From Lachnospira sp. (GTDB lineage: Bacteria; Bacillota; Clostridia; Lachnospirales; Lachnospiraceae), in contig JAGAJD010000257.1 of the NCBI GenBank assembly GCA_017626275.1, positions 1-5,537 of the forward strand: a stretch of 5,537 nt of DNA, in the 5' to 3' direction. Both the position numbers and the translations under genes were made by a program. Under the pieces are notes generated by a model. That model saw nothing but the letters and a program-made list of their open reading frames with translations. It did not search any database and was not told where the DNA came from. Shown piece after piece: positions 5,052 to 5,537 of this stretch. Positions within the stretch are counted from its first letter, which is position 1. Every line of letters starts with the position of its first letter.

Positions 5052-5537
5052 TTACTCCTGCTTATGGTTCTGGACATACCGTACAAATTGTGCGGCAGGA
5101 AAAGACAGCGGCTTGTCTTTTCGGTAATTCAGGCTTATATAGCTGTATATGCCCGGAGTAATGTTTATATGGGCAAGCTGTTTGTCTTTAAAATATTCGG
5201 TTGGACGGTGCATCATCAAAGTGATTCCGGCGCCCTTGCGTACAAGGTCAATGATGTTTGCACCACGGCTGCCCGTGGATACGATATTCGGCTCAAAGCC
5301 TGCATTGCGGCAGGCACGTATACATAGTTTATTCATCTAAGACTGCTCAGGAAAGAGAAGAAATGTTTCACCGCTCAGTCTGGAAAGCTGTATTGACTGT
5401 AATCCGGCAAGCGGGTGTGTTGCCGGCAGAACAGCAACAAGGCTGTCGATTAAGTACGGAAAGCTGATGAAATCTTTGATAGAGGTTTCATCACTTCGCA
5501 GGAAAGCAATATCACATTTTCCCTCAAGCAGAAGTTC
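5052..5537 (-). pseudogene. LysR-family transcriptional regulator, effector-binding domain, interrupted by an in-frame TAG; 5' end outside window
   Basis: The minus-strand frame is open from the right edge for 66 residues, reaches TAG at 5339-5337, and continues in the same frame for 94 residues to TAA at 5054-5052. Both parts read as one LysR effector-binding domain. Upstream are GKCDIAFLR, then DSLVAVLPATHPLAG and ETFLLFPEQS. Downstream are KLCIRACRNAGFEPNIV, SRGANIIDLVRKGAGITLMM and a normal C-terminus. No frameshift is needed to join them; only the stop breaks the domain. The DNA-binding helix-turn-helix region would lie right of the window. An ATG directly after the TAG could restart translation, but has no clear ribosome site and would give only a domain fragment. 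The gene is otherwise well preserved, so the lesion is either recent or a sequencing error. Regulators of this family often control a neighbour, but here the neighbour is convergent and no target is evident. Confidence 0.82.

Noticed and set aside
5337..5339. TAG read as pyrrolysine or another recoded residue
   Set aside because: Nothing in the window (no pyl genes, no stem-loop insertion signal) supports recoding, and LysR proteins are not known to need it; a nonsense mutation or base error is simpler.
5064..5467. Overlapping plus-strand open frames antisense to the LysR gene
   Set aside because: They lack ribosome sites and recognisable domains, and lie opposite a clear LysR reading frame.
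1..5537. CRISPR arrays, tRNA or rRNA genes, insertion sequences
   Set aside because: No regularly spaced repeats, tRNA-like cloverleaf, rRNA-like stretch, transposase or flanking inverted repeats were seen.

Overview
The window looks like chromosomal DNA of a low-GC anaerobic Bacillota, most likely a Lachnospiraceae-type Clostridium relative. The signs are strong GGAGG-type Shine-Dalgarno sites, AT-rich sigma-A promoters, Rho-independent terminators at operon ends, a cobalamin riboswitch that works by attenuation, and an ECF-type (energy-coupling factor) vitamin transport style. This placement comes from gene content and sequence style, not from a database match.

Layout: (1) 1-1022, minus strand: a sigma-A-like promoter, a cobalamin riboswitch with its P13 hairpin, an expression platform, an intrinsic terminator, then the 5' part of an ECF transporter T subunit that runs off the left edge. 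(2) 1034-2692, plus strand: a divergent promoter, thiW (thiazole-specific ECF S component), thiM (hydroxyethylthiazole kinase) and a strong terminator, forming a two-gene thiazole salvage operon. (3) 2699-4242, plus strand: a promoter, metY (O-acetylhomoserine sulfhydrylase) and a terminator. (4) 4169-5051, plus strand: a promoter that overlaps the metY terminator and a class I SAM-dependent methyltransferase of unknown substrate. (5) 5052-5537, minus strand: the 3' part of a LysR-family regulator interrupted by an in-frame TAG. Its stop codon directly abuts the methyltransferase stop.

Theme: cofactor and sulfur economy. ThiW should import the thiazole moiety of thiamin and ThiM should trap it as the phosphate. 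The minus-strand operon should be switched off by cobalamin and probably takes up cobalamin, cobalt or a related precursor. MetY makes homocysteine, the substrate of methionine synthase, which in many bacteria is cobalamin-dependent; this link is biochemical background, not seen in the window. I found no wholly new system. The points most worth a second look are a self-consistent three-helix switching model for the riboswitch, the apparent lack of a TPP riboswitch before thiWM, the long C-terminal extension of ThiW, the promoter nested in the metY terminator, and the nonsense codon in the LysR gene.
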